From the NCBI RefSeq assembly GCF_025643595.1, contig NZ_CP102826.1, forward strand, positions 4,526,001 through 4,590,000: DNA of 64,000 nucleotides, read 5' to 3'. The DNA is from Saccharopolyspora rosea (GTDB taxonomy: Bacteria; Actinomycetota; Actinomycetes; Mycobacteriales; Pseudonocardiaceae). A program made the translations under genes and the position numbers. The notes under the pieces are model-generated. The model had not been told where the DNA came from. It saw only the letters and a program-made list of their open reading frames with translations, and searched no databases. Positions within the stretch are counted from its first letter, which is position 1, and every line of letters begins with the position of its first letter. This document shows positions 1-7,577 of this stretch, in pieces.

Positions 1-65
1 ACAATGGACAGTACCGGTACGCTCGGACCGCAGACCGCAACCACCTGGGGAAAGTTACGCCGACC

Positions 66-1337
66 ATGTCGAAGATCCGCTCGCGCATCACCGCCTGGCT
101 GGGACGCCGCTACCTGGCGCGCACCCGGAAGAAGGGCTTCGACCTCGCCAAGATCCCCTTCCTGCCCGCGCAGGCGCTCGTCCCGCTGCTCCGGGACCGG
201 CTCGACCCGGTGCCCGAACTCGGCAAGCAGCGCGCCGAAGCCCCGGTCGCCAAGCTCGACCTGCCGGTGGCCAAGGACGTCTGGCTGGTCACCGGCTACG
301 ACGCGGCGCGCGCCGTGCTGGGCAACGTGCACGGTTTCAGCAGCGACTTCCGCAACCTCGTCGGCAGCGTCGGGGTCACCGAGGACATGGACCCGGGCGG
401 CCTGGGCTTCACCGACCCGCCCGAGCACACCCGGTTGCGCCGCCTGCTGACGCCCGAGTTCACCATGCGCCGGCTGAGCCGGCTGACCCCGCGCATCCAG
501 GCGATCGTGGACGAACGGCTGGACGCGATGGCCGCCGCGGACGGCCCGGTCGACCTGTGGGAGACCTTCGCGCTGCCGATCCCCTCGCTGACGATCTGCG
601 AACTGCTCGGCGTGCCCTACTCCGACCGCGAGGAGTTCCAGAAGCACAGCACCGCCCGCTTCGACCTGCTCGGCGGCGCGACCGCCTCGCTCGGCGCGAT
701 CTCCGAGCAGCTGACCTACCTGCGCGGCGTGGTCGCCAAGCAGCGCGAGGCGCCCGGCGACGGGTTGCTCGGCATGCTCATCACCGAGCACGGCGACGAG
801 ATCGACGACCAGGAACTCGCCGAGCTCGCCGACGGCCTGCTCACCGGCGGCCTGGAGACCACCGCCAGCATGCTGGCGCTCGGCGCGTTGCTGCTCATGG
901 ACGACCCGAAGTCGGCCGAGCAGGTGCTCGGCGAACCCGAGGACGTCAACCGCTTCGTCGAGGAACTGCTGCGCTACCTCACCGTCGTGCAGGTCGCGTT
1001 CCCGCGCACCGCGCGCGAGGACGTCGAGATCGGCGGGGTGCCGATCAAGGCCGGCGACGTCGTGCTGTGCTCGCTGAGCGGGGCCAACCGGGACGAGGCG
1101 CTCGCGGTGGGCGCCGAGACCTTCGACCCCACCCGGGAACCGACCTCGCACCTGGCCTTCGGCCACGGCATCCACCGCTGCATCGGCGCCGAACTGGCCC
1201 GCATGGAACTGCGCGCCGCCTTCCCGGCGCTCGTCCGGCGCTTCCCGGACATGCGGCCGGCGATCGACCCGGCCGAGGTCGACTTCCGCAAGACCTCCAT
1301 CGTCTACGGCGTCGAGTCGCTGCCCGTGCTGCCGTGA
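66..1337 (+). CDS. cytochrome P450
   Basis: Haem-thiolate monooxygenase of 423 residues, a normal length for a soluble bacterial P450. The I-helix motif GGLETTAS lies near residue 261, with Glu in place of the usual acid/Thr pair's Asp. The K-helix ExxR is EELLR near 299. The haem loop FGHGIHRCIG puts the cysteine ligand at residue 372. No signal or membrane anchor is visible, so it is cytosolic and needs external ferredoxin and ferredoxin reductase, which are not in the window. The substrate cannot be told. A gamma-glutamylcyclotransferase-like gene and a Trp/Gly-repeat peptide gene follow on the same strand, so peptide oxidation is one speculative role. The N-terminal 25 residues are basic. 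Family call is certain; subfamily is not assigned. Confidence 0.95.
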   Translation: MSKIRSRITAWLGRRYLARTRKKGFDLAKIPFLPAQALVPLLRDRLDPVPELGKQRAEAPVAKLDLPVAKDVWLVTGYDAARAVLGNVHGFSSDFRNLVGSVGVTEDMDPGGLGFTDPPEHTRLRRLLTPEFTMRRLSRLTPRIQAIVDERLDAMAAADGPVDLWETFALPIPSLTICELLGVPYSDREEFQKHSTARFDLLGGATASLGAISEQLTYLRGVVAKQREAPGDGLLGMLITEHGDEIDDQELAELADGLLTGGLETTASMLALGALLLMDDPKSAEQVLGEPEDVNRFVEELLRYLTVVQVAFPRTAREDVEIGGVPIKAGDVVLCSLSGANRDEALAVGAETFDPTREPTSHLAFGHGIHRCIGAELARMELRAAFPALVRRFPDMRPAIDPAEVDFRKTSIVYGVESLPVLP

Positions 1338-1374
1338 ACGAAGCGTGACCGGACCGGCACGCACCGCACATAAA

Positions 1375-1386
1375 TCCACTGTGGAC
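1375..1386. repeat. interspersed palindrome copy
   Basis: TCCACTGTGGAC, 38 bp after the P450 stop codon and before the next co-directional gene. Confidence 0.6.
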
Positions 1387-1465
1387 ACTCCAGGGTCACC
1401 GCGACGGCGGAAGCGGTGCCGCACCCCCTGACCTACCGTGGCCCGGCGGGAGGAGGGGATGTCCG

Positions 1466-2071
1466 GTGGATCCGGCCGATCTGGTCTGGTACGTCAGTTA
1501 CGGCTCGAACATGCACGCCGCACGGTTCACCTGCTACCTGCGGGGCGGCACGCCACCCGGCGCGATGCGCAGCTGCCCCGGCTGCCGGGACCCGCGACCA
1601 CCGCGCCGCTCGACCGGCTACCAGCTGCCCGGCGGCATCTACTTCGCCACCGAGTCGGAAACCTGGGGTGGCGGACGCGCCTTCTACGACCCCGACCTGC
1701 CCGGTCCCGCCCCGGCCCGCGCCTACCTGATCACCGCCCAGCAGTTCTCCGACGTCACCGCCCAGGAGATGTACCGCCGGCCGGGCGCCGACATCGACCT
1801 GGCCCCGGTGTTGGAGACCGGCCGCCACCGGATCGGACCGGGCCGCTACGAAACGCTGCTGCACGTGGGAGAACTCGACGGCCACCCGGTGCTGACGTTC
1901 ACCGCCCCCTGGTCGGCCGGGGACGTCGCGCCCAACCCGCCATCCGAGGCGTACCTGCGGATGCTGGCGGGCGGTCTGCGGGAAGCCCACGGCTGGAGCG
2001 CCGAGCAGGCCGTCCGGCACCTGCGCGCCGTCGCCGAGCAGACACGCAACGCGGTTGATTACCTACGGTGA
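1466..2071 (+). CDS. gamma-glutamylcyclotransferase-like protein
   Basis: A 201-residue protein opening with WYVSYGSNM near residue 8. YGSNM is the substrate-binding signature of the gamma-glutamylcyclotransferase/AIG2 fold, which makes 5-oxoproline from gamma-glutamyl amines or peptides. Actinobacterial relatives are often mislabelled histone deacetylase. The GTG at 1466 is preferred because AGGAGGGG sits about 8 bases upstream. A Cys pair (SCPGCR) near residue 40 is unusual for the fold. It follows the P450 by 128 bp in the same direction; a shared transcript is possible but not shown. Substrate unknown. Confidence 0.8.
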   Translation: MDPADLVWYVSYGSNMHAARFTCYLRGGTPPGAMRSCPGCRDPRPPRRSTGYQLPGGIYFATESETWGGGRAFYDPDLPGPAPARAYLITAQQFSDVTAQEMYRRPGADIDLAPVLETGRHRIGPGRYETLLHVGELDGHPVLTFTAPWSAGDVAPNPPSEAYLRMLAGGLREAHGWSAEQAVRHLRAVAEQTRNAVDYLR

Positions 2072-2269
2072 GTGTCCGGGCCCAAAGACTCGTTCCGAGG
2101 CCCCGCACGGGCACCTACCGTGACAAGTGCTCACCTGAATCCGGTGGGCACAGGGCGCTTTCGACCGCGCCGAACGATCGGGTCGCGCCTGTGGAAGCAG
2201 GCGCGGCGTGCTGCTCGGCAGCACCACGAGTTCGTCCGACACCACGTCTCATGAAACCAGGACAATCCC

Positions 2270-2383
2270 ATGAGCATCAAAGATGTCTTCACCCTGCACC
2301 GCCGCCACGGCTGGGGTTGGGGTTGGGGCTGGGGTTGGGGCTGGGGTTGGGGCGGCTGGGGCGGCTGGGGTGGTTGGCACTGA
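2270..2383 (+). CDS. Trp/Gly-repeat small peptide
   Basis: A 37-codon gene. The first 13 residues read MSIKDVFTLHRRH. They are followed by seven alternating Gly-Trp units (Trp 15-27) and three GGW units (Trp 30, 33, 36), ending in His37: ten Trp in 24 residues. An AGGAC ribosome binding site lies about 6 bases before the ATG, and a strong hairpin terminator follows at 2494-2524. The organisation (charged amphipathic leader, repetitive aromatic core) resembles a ribosomally made peptide precursor, but no known family is recognised. A P450 lies 930 bp upstream, and P450-modified aromatic RiPPs are known, so a link is conceivable yet unproven. The alternative is a spurious reading of a GGGGTT/GGGGCT microsatellite; the clean start, stop and terminator argue against that. 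Confidence 0.6.
   Translation: MSIKDVFTLHRRHGWGWGWGWGWGWGWGGWGGWGGWH
2311..2377 (+). repeat. G-rich tandem repeat (GGGGTT/GGGGCT)
   Basis: Alternating GGGGTT and GGGGCT units with more than eight runs of four G within about 60 bases. It encodes the Gly-Trp tract of the small peptide and could fold as a G-quadruplex in DNA or mRNA. Confidence 0.8.
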
Positions 2384-2493
2384 GGTGATTCCTCGGTGAC
2401 CAGCACCGTCCAACCGCGTCATGGCCGAACCCTGACCTGATGCTCAACTCTGGTCTGATCTCAACCCGGACCTGATCGCTCCAATGAACAGCA

Positions 2494-2524
2494 GTGGGGC
2501 TCGCCTGCACAAGGCGGGCCCCAC
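2494..2524. terminator. bidirectional hairpin terminator
   Basis: A 13-bp stem with one mismatch (arms 2494-2506 and 2512-2524) and a GCACA loop, between the rightward peptide gene and the leftward stress-protein gene. No U-tract, as is common in high-GC actinobacteria. Confidence 0.75.
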
Positions 2525-2530
2525 GTGCAC

Positions 2531-2543
2531 GTCCGCAGTGGAC
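2531..2543. repeat. interspersed palindrome copy
   Basis: GTCCGCAGTGGAC (one mismatch), 3 bp beyond the stop codon of the leftward USP gene. Confidence 0.55.
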
Positions 2544-2546
2544 TCC

Positions 2547-3461
2547 TCACGCGGTGGGGATCACCAGCACCGGGCACCCGGCGTGGTGGATGAGCGCCTG
2601 GCTGGTCGAACCCAGCAGCAGCCCGGCGAACCCGCCACGGCCCCGGGACCCGACCACCAGCAGCTGCGCCCGCTCGGACTGCTCCAACAGCGCCACGGCC
2701 GCCGAGCCGGGACCGACGAAGCGCTCGACCGCGACGTCCGGGTAGCGCTGCTGCCACCCGGCGAGCAGTTCGGCGACGTAGAGCTCCTCGCGCTCGCGCA
2801 CCTGCTTGGCCGCCAGCCCGCCGGGCGGGCGCGGCACGTCGAGCGCGTGCCAGGTGTGCACCACGCGCAGCGGTACCGACCGGGTGTCCGCGACGTCGAA
2901 GCCGTGCGCGAGCACCCGCTCGGCGACGGCCCCGCGCCCCGGCGCGCCGCCCCGCGGGGAGGGTGGTCCGTTGACGCCGACCACCACCGGGCCGTCGGCG
3001 GCGAAGGTCGGCTCCGCGCCGCGCACCACGACCGTCGGGCACCGCCCGTGCGCCACCACCGCGACCGCCGCCGACCCGGCCAGCAGACCGGTGAACCCGC
3101 CGAACCCGCGGTCGCCCACCACCATCAGGCCGGCCTGGGCCGATTCGGCGATGAGCACCTTCTCCGGCGTTCCGGGCAGCGAGGCGGTCTCGACCGGGAC
3201 GTCCGGCGCGTGCTCGGCGGCGACCTCCGCCGCGGCCGACAACCAGGTCTCCACCTGCCTGCGGACCACGACGTGCTGTTCCTTCCCCCAGTGCAGTCCC
3301 GGCATGTCCGGGAGCGCGGGCAGCGCGAACACGTCCCCGTAGACGATGCGCAGCCGCGCGTCGCGGCGTCGCGCCTCCTGGGCGGCCCACCGCACGGCGT
3401 TGCGGGCGATCGCCGAACCGTCGATGCCCACGACCACCGGACCGGCTCTGACCTCGGACAT
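2547..3461 (-). CDS. tandem-domain universal stress protein
   Basis: A 304-residue protein with two USP (UspA-fold) domains. Domain 1 runs from VVVGIDGSA near residue 8 to VVGDRGFGGFTGLLAGS. Domain 2 runs from VVVGVNGP to VVGSRGRGGFAGLLLGS. Both retain the G-2X-G-9X-G-S/T nucleotide-binding pattern, so ATP binding is expected in each. An odd RGGAPGRGA insertion follows the Asn-Gly of domain 2 where relatives have GSxxS; this may be a local variant or a compensated frameshift. The start MSEV at 3461 is chosen because it begins just before the first beta strand; upstream in-frame sequence has no USP character. It is divergent from hsp20 with 124 bp between. USPs of this type support dormancy, hypoxia or stress survival. 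Confidence 0.9.
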   Translation of the reverse strand: MSEVRAGPVVVGIDGSAIARNAVRWAAQEARRRDARLRIVYGDVFALPALPDMPGLHWGKEQHVVVRRQVETWLSAAAEVAAEHAPDVPVETASLPGTPEKVLIAESAQAGLMVVGDRGFGGFTGLLAGSAAVAVVAHGRCPTVVVRGAEPTFAADGPVVVGVNGPPSPRGGAPGRGAVAERVLAHGFDVADTRSVPLRVVHTWHALDVPRPPGGLAAKQVREREELYVAELLAGWQQRYPDVAVERFVGPGSAAVALLEQSERAQLLVVGSRGRGGFAGLLLGSTSQALIHHAGCPVLVIPTA

Positions 3462-3585
3462 CGGCGCTCCCCAGTGGACCATCCGGCGTTCATCCCCGTC
3501 GCGGGTCGGGTACCCGCAGCGCGGCGGGCGTGAACGAGCCGCGATCCGGCGCGCCCGCCGACACCGCGCGAGGAGGAGGACGAAC

Positions 3586-3984
3586 ATGACCAACATCCGG
3601 CCGCGTCCCGGCTCGACCTTGCCCGATCTGCTGCAGTGGCTCGAATCCCCGTTCGGCGAGCGGCACGCGATGCGCATCGAGAGCTACGTCGACCAGGGAC
3701 AGTTCGTGATCCGCTGCGAGCTGCCCGGCGTCGACCCGGACAACGACATCCACCTCGACCTGCAGGGCAACCAGCTCAACATCACCGCGGAACGCCGCTA
3801 CGAGGAGCGCGACGACCAGCACAGCGAGTTCCACTACGGCACGCTCAACCGCACGCTGCTGCTGCCCGCCAACTGCAACACCGACGAGATCGAGGCCGAG
3901 TACGACGCCGGGATCCTGACCGTCCGCATCCCGCAGCGCGATTCCGGCGGCCGGCGGGAGATCCCGATCGCCCGCCGCGGCTGA
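3586..3984 (+). CDS. hsp20: Hsp20/alpha-crystallin small heat-shock protein
   Basis: A 132-residue ATP-independent holdase that binds unfolding proteins as large oligomers. The alpha-crystallin domain spans roughly residues 25-125 (FVIRCELPGVD, LNITAERR, then YDAGILTVRIP, the conserved G-I-L oligomerisation motif). The ATG at 3586 has AGGAGGAGGA 5 bases upstream. The next gene, a USP, begins 9 bp after its stop, so the two are surely an operon. A divergent USP lies on the other side, giving a compact stress island. Confidence 0.95.
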   Translation: MTNIRPRPGSTLPDLLQWLESPFGERHAMRIESYVDQGQFVIRCELPGVDPDNDIHLDLQGNQLNITAERRYEERDDQHSEFHYGTLNRTLLLPANCNTDEIEAEYDAGILTVRIPQRDSGGRREIPIARRG

Positions 3985-3993
3985 GGTGCGGCG

Positions 3994-4884
3994 ATGGCGG
4001 CCACCGGAGGCGGGTCCGGACCGGTGGGCGGCGCGGTGGTCGTCGGCTACGACGGGACCGGCGAGTCCGCCAAGGCCGTCCGCTGGGCGGCGGCGGAGGC
4101 GACCACGCGCGGACGACCGCTCGTGGTGGTGTGGGCCCTCGCGGTCCCGTTGGAGAAGCTGTCCCGGGTGCACCCGTCCAGCGGGGAGGTGACCTTCACG
4201 GCGCTGCGCGCGGACGCCCTGCGCGAGATCGACGAAGTCGTCTCCGACATCCGCTCCACCGGCCTGGACGTGCGGGCGGACGCGCGCCTGGGGCACCCGG
4301 CGCGCGTGCTGCTCGACGCCTCGGCGGACGCGGCGCTGCTCGTGCTGGGGTCGCCGCAGCCGAGCAAGATCCGGCGGATCCTGGTCGGCTCGACGGCCGC
4401 GGAGCTCATCCGCCGGGCGCAGGTGCCCGTCGTGGCGGTGCGCAGCGACGACGCGTCCCCGCCGTCCCGGGTGGTCGTCGGGGTGGACGGGTCCGCGCAC
4501 AGCGAGCGAGCGATCGGTTTCGCCCTCGACGCCGCCGAGCGGCACGGCGCGGAGCTGACGGCGCTGCTGGTGGCCGAGGAGCCGTACCCGGACGCGCTGC
4601 CGCCGGTCCGCGGCTGGCGGTTGCCCTCCGACGACGTGGACGCCGCCCGGCGCGAGCTCGCCGAGGTGCTCGCCGGCAGGCAGGAGAACCACCCGGGCGT
4701 CACCGCGCACCAACGGGTCGTGACCGACGAACGGCCCGCGCAAGCCCTGGTGGCCGCGGGTGCCGACGCCGACCTCCTGGTCGTCGGCACGCGCGGTCGC
4801 GGCGTGGTGCGCACGACGTTCCTCGGCTCGGTGAGCCATGCGGTCGTGCACTACGCGCCCTGCACCGTGGCGGTCGTGCGCTGA
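3994..4884 (+). CDS. tandem-domain universal stress protein
   Basis: A 296-residue two-domain USP, second gene of the hsp20 operon (9-bp spacing). The N-terminal domain (VVVGYDGTG near residue 12) has a degenerate nucleotide loop (VLGSPQPSKIRRILVGS). The C-terminal domain (VVVGVDGSAHS near 160) keeps VVGTRGRGVVRTTFLGS and probably still binds ATP. Its TGA stop abuts the stop of the convergent ctaE, so the two terminate in a shared TGATCA with no intergenic space. Confidence 0.9.
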   Translation: MAATGGGSGPVGGAVVVGYDGTGESAKAVRWAAAEATTRGRPLVVVWALAVPLEKLSRVHPSSGEVTFTALRADALREIDEVVSDIRSTGLDVRADARLGHPARVLLDASADAALLVLGSPQPSKIRRILVGSTAAELIRRAQVPVVAVRSDDASPPSRVVVGVDGSAHSERAIGFALDAAERHGAELTALLVAEEPYPDALPPVRGWRLPSDDVDAARRELAEVLAGRQENHPGVTAHQRVVTDERPAQALVAAGADADLLVVGTRGRGVVRTTFLGSVSHAVVHYAPCTVAVVR

Positions 4885-5487
4885 TCACGGGACCAGGTAG
4901 ATGACGCTGAACAACCCGATCCACACGATGTCGACGAAGTGCCAGTAGTACGACACCACGATCGCCGCGATGGCCTGGGCCGGGGTGAACCTGCTCAGCT
5001 TGGTGCGCACCATCAGGAAGACGAACGCCATCAGCCCGCCGATGACGTGCAGGCCGTGGAACCCGGTCGTCATGTAGAACACGGTCCCGAACGCCGAGCT
5101 CGCCATCGTGGTGTCGTGCTCGGTGACCAGCGTGTGGTACTCCCCCGCCTGCCCGGCGACGAAGATCGCGCCCATCACCAGCGTCACCACGTACCAGCGG
5201 CGCAGCCCGAACACGTCGCCGCGCTCGGCGGCGAACACCCCCCACTGGCAGGTGAACGACGAGGCCACCAGGATGATCGTGAACGGCAGCGCGTAGACGA
5301 CGTCGAGTTCGGCGGGCGGCGGCGGCCACCGGCCGCTGTTCTGCGCCTTCACCGTGAAGAACATCGCGAACAGACCGGCGAAGAACATCAGCTCGCTGGC
5401 CAGCCACACGATGGTGCCCACGCTGACCATGTTCGGCCGGTTCAACGAGTGGACCCGCCTGCTCACCGGAAGCGTCGGCTCAGCCAT
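4885..5487 (-). CDS. ctaE: cytochrome c oxidase subunit III
   Basis: A 200-residue, five-to-six-helix membrane protein of the haem-copper oxidase subunit III family. Motifs typical of actinobacterial CtaE are visible: [19 protein letters not shown] near residue 21, [25 protein letters not shown] with the conserved His pair, and [13 protein letters not shown] at the C-terminus. It stabilises the aa3 oxidase and its proton and oxygen paths. In most actinobacteria ctaE stands directly before qcrCAB; here neither qcr nor other cta genes are nearby, so this is probably a second copy or a relocated gene. The start MAEPTLP at 5487 fits the family length. Confidence 0.93.
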   Translation of the reverse strand: MAEPTLPVSRRVHSLNRPNMVSVGTIVWLASELMFFAGLFAMFFTVKAQNSGRWPPPPAELDVVYALPFTIILVASSFTCQWGVFAAERGDVFGLRRWYVVTLVMGAIFVAGQAGEYHTLVTEHDTTMASSAFGTVFYMTTGFHGLHVIGGLMAFVFLMVRTKLSRFTPAQAIAAIVVSYYWHFVDIVWIGLFSVIYLVP

Positions 5488-5528
5488 GCCCGCCAGTATG
5501 CGACGGCGACCGGGTCGGCGAGAGTGGA

Positions 5529-6575
5529 TCAGCCGTCCACAGAGGACGAGTCGGTGCGACCGCCGGGGTGGCGCCTGCGCCACACCACGAACACCGCACC
5601 GGCCACCACCGCCCACGACGCCAGCACCACCACCGGTTCCAGGTGGAACGCCTCCGGGAAGTAGATGGCGTTGCGTTGCGCGTTCACCGAGGCGCCCGGC
5701 GGCAGGAACCGGCCGAGGAACCCCAGCACCGGCGGCAGCAGCGGCCACGCCACCGCCCCGCCGGAGGACGGGCTGCCGAGCAGGATCATCACCGACCAGG
5801 TCGGCAGGATCGCCCAGCGGCCGAACAGCGTGTTGAAGGCGGTGAACACCATCCCCGCGGTGAACATCGTCAACGCACCCACCGCCCAGGACGTGAGCAG
5901 CGGCATCGGCAGCACCGCCAGCGCCCGGCCGACGACCGCGCACACGCACAGCGACCCGAGCGCGGCGTACCCGGCGGTGAACGCGATCCGCTCACCGGGG
6001 TTGAGCGCCTTGGCGTGCACGCTGAGCTGGATCGCGCCGACGAATCCGAGCACGACCGAGGCGAGCGTGACGTAGAAGACCGCCACGCCCTGCGGGTCGG
6101 TCGGCGACAGCGGGCGGATGTCGGTGATCTGCACCGGCACCCCGGCCGCGCGCCCGGCGGACGGCGCGGCCTGCGACAGCACCCGCGCCACCGACGCCCC
6201 GGACGCCGCGGCCACGTCGAGCCGGACGTCACCGGGCTGCTGCTCGACGATGGCGAACACGCGCTGCTCGGCGACCGCCTGCCGCGCCGCCGCGACGTCC
6301 GGGGACCGCTGCAACGCCAGCGAGGTGTTCAGGCGGTGTTCCAGCGCGTCCACGAACCGCGCGCCCTGCGCCGAAGAGCCGGTCACCGCGGTCGGGATGT
6401 GGTGCGGCACCGGGTTGGCCATCGCCCAGCAGTACGACCCGGCGAACAGGCCCGCCGCGCAGGACACGATCAGCGACACCACCACGGCGGGCAGGAAGGG
6501 CGAGAGCCGGAACCGGTACCACCGGGCCGCCAGTCCCCGCCGGGCGGGGCCGTCGACCGCGGACACCTCGGACAT
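5529..6575 (-). CDS. ABC-2/YhgE-like (DUF3533-type) membrane protein
   Basis: A 348-residue polytopic protein. One transmembrane helix lies near residues 28-50, followed by an extracytoplasmic region of about 120 residues. Five or six helices then run between about 165 and 335. This one-plus-five layout and sequence features such as [18 protein letters not shown] resemble YhgE/Pip/DUF3533 proteins related to ABC-2 permeases. No ATPase partner is adjacent. The last codons contain a variant palindrome (5535-5547). Transport substrate or role unknown; phage-receptor or lipid-export roles are known for distant relatives only. Confidence 0.7.
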   Translation of the reverse strand: MSEVSAVDGPARRGLAARWYRFRLSPFLPAVVVSLIVSCAAGLFAGSYCWAMANPVPHHIPTAVTGSSAQGARFVDALEHRLNTSLALQRSPDVAAARQAVAEQRVFAIVEQQPGDVRLDVAAASGASVARVLSQAAPSAGRAAGVPVQITDIRPLSPTDPQGVAVFYVTLASVVLGFVGAIQLSVHAKALNPGERIAFTAGYAALGSLCVCAVVGRALAVLPMPLLTSWAVGALTMFTAGMVFTAFNTLFGRWAILPTWSVMILLGSPSSGGAVAWPLLPPVLGFLGRFLPPGASVNAQRNAIYFPEAFHLEPVVVLASWAVVAGAVFVVWRRRHPGGRTDSSSVDG

Positions 6576-6624
6576 GCCGACACGGTACGAGCGCCTCCCG
6601 CGCCCCGCGATCGGTTGGGCTTTC

Positions 6625-6737
6625 CCCGGCGAACTCGTTCGTTGGAGGCAGCGGGGAGCGGCGCGAGCCGCTTTCTTCCTTCAGCGAGTGCGCGAGCAAC
6701 CGGCACCACCGCGCAAAACGAGCCCAACGGCCAAAGA
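6625..6737. repeat. dispersed imperfect repeat unit
   Basis: GAACTCGTTCG..., a GAGCGGCGCGAGCCGCTTTC hairpin and ...CGCAAAACGAG, matching parts of the repeat units at 15346, 29361 and 50227. It fills the gap downstream of the SDR gene. Confidence 0.55.
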
Positions 6738-6738
6738 C

Positions 6739-7476
6739 TCAGCCTCGGCCGAGGTAGGGCATGGCGGTGGCGGTGATGGTGAGGAACTGGACGTTGGCGT
6801 CGAGCGGCAGGCGCGCCATGTACAGCACCGCCTCGGCGACGTGGCGGACGTCGAAGGTCGGTTCGGCGCGCACCGAGCCGTCGGCCTGCACCGCGCCGGT
6901 GGCGATGCCCGCGGTCATCTCGGTGGCCGCGTTGCCGATGTCGATCTGGCCGCAGGCGATGTCGTGCTCCCGCCCGTCCAGCGAGATCGACTTGGTCAGG
7001 CCGGTGATGGCGTGCTTGGTCGCGGTGTAGGCGACGCTGCGCGGGCGCGGGCTGTGCGCGGAGATCGAACCGTTGTTGATGATCCGGCCGCCGCGCGGGT
7101 CCTGCTCCCGCATGATCCGGAACGCGTGCTGGGCGCACAGGAACGAGCCGGTGAGGTTGACCCGCAGCGCGGCCTCCCAGTCCGAATAGGACAGTTCGTC
7201 CACCGCGCCCGGGGTGCCGAACGTGCCCGCGTTGTTGAACAGCACGTCCACCCGGCCGAACTCGTCGCGCACCGCGTCGAACAGCGCGGCGACCGCGTCC
7301 GGGTCCCCGACGTCGGCGGGCAGCACCCGGGCCGTGCTCGCGCCGCGCGCCGTCTCCCGCAGCGGATCGAGGCGCCGTCCGACCAGCACGACCCGGTACC
7401 CAGCGCCCAGCAGCGCCTGGGCGACGGCCCTGCCCACTCCGGAACCTGCCCCGGTCACCACCGCGACGTCGTTCAC
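6739..7476 (-). CDS. SDR family oxidoreductase
   Basis: A 245-residue classical short-chain dehydrogenase. It has the nucleotide motif TGAGSGVG near residue 8, LFNNAG near 78, Ser in NNGSIS near 137 and the active-site YTATK near 151. All catalytic Ser-Tyr-Lys positions are kept. The charged residue after strand 2 (VGRR) suggests NADP(H) preference. The GTG start at 7476 has GGAGGG 5-6 bases upstream. It lies 101 bp downstream of fadD15 on the same strand. Substrate unknown. Confidence 0.9.
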   Translation of the reverse strand: MNDVAVVTGAGSGVGRAVAQALLGAGYRVVLVGRRLDPLRETARGASTARVLPADVGDPDAVAALFDAVRDEFGRVDVLFNNAGTFGTPGAVDELSYSDWEAALRVNLTGSFLCAQHAFRIMREQDPRGGRIINNGSISAHSPRPRSVAYTATKHAITGLTKSISLDGREHDIACGQIDIGNAATEMTAGIATGAVQADGSVRAEPTFDVRHVAEAVLYMARLPLDANVQFLTITATAMPYLGRG

Positions 7477-7561
7477 CGCACCCTCCGATCAGCTCTGGTC
7501 GAAAGACGATCGAAGCACCCCGCGCGGCCCGGGGGCAAGGGCGGTTCCCGCATCGCGGGCA

Positions 7562-7574
7562 GACCACTGTGGAC
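7562..7574. repeat. interspersed palindrome copy
   Basis: GACCACTGTGGAC, 3 bp beyond the stop of the leftward fadD15-like gene. Confidence 0.6.
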
Positions 7575-7577
7575 GGT

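Noticed and set aside
66..2383. A complete natural product cluster around the P450
   Set aside because: No NRPS, PKS, terpene or RiPP maturation gene besides the P450 is visible; only the peptide is worth testing.
2131..2406. A leftward frame with a PQPQPQ tract
   Set aside because: It is the antisense reading of the Gly-Trp repeat, lacks a ribosome site and overlaps the terminator side.
3636..3656. A tRNA-like GGCTCGAATCCCC motif
   Set aside because: It lies in the hsp20 coding sequence and no cloverleaf or CCA end surrounds it. No tRNA was found elsewhere.
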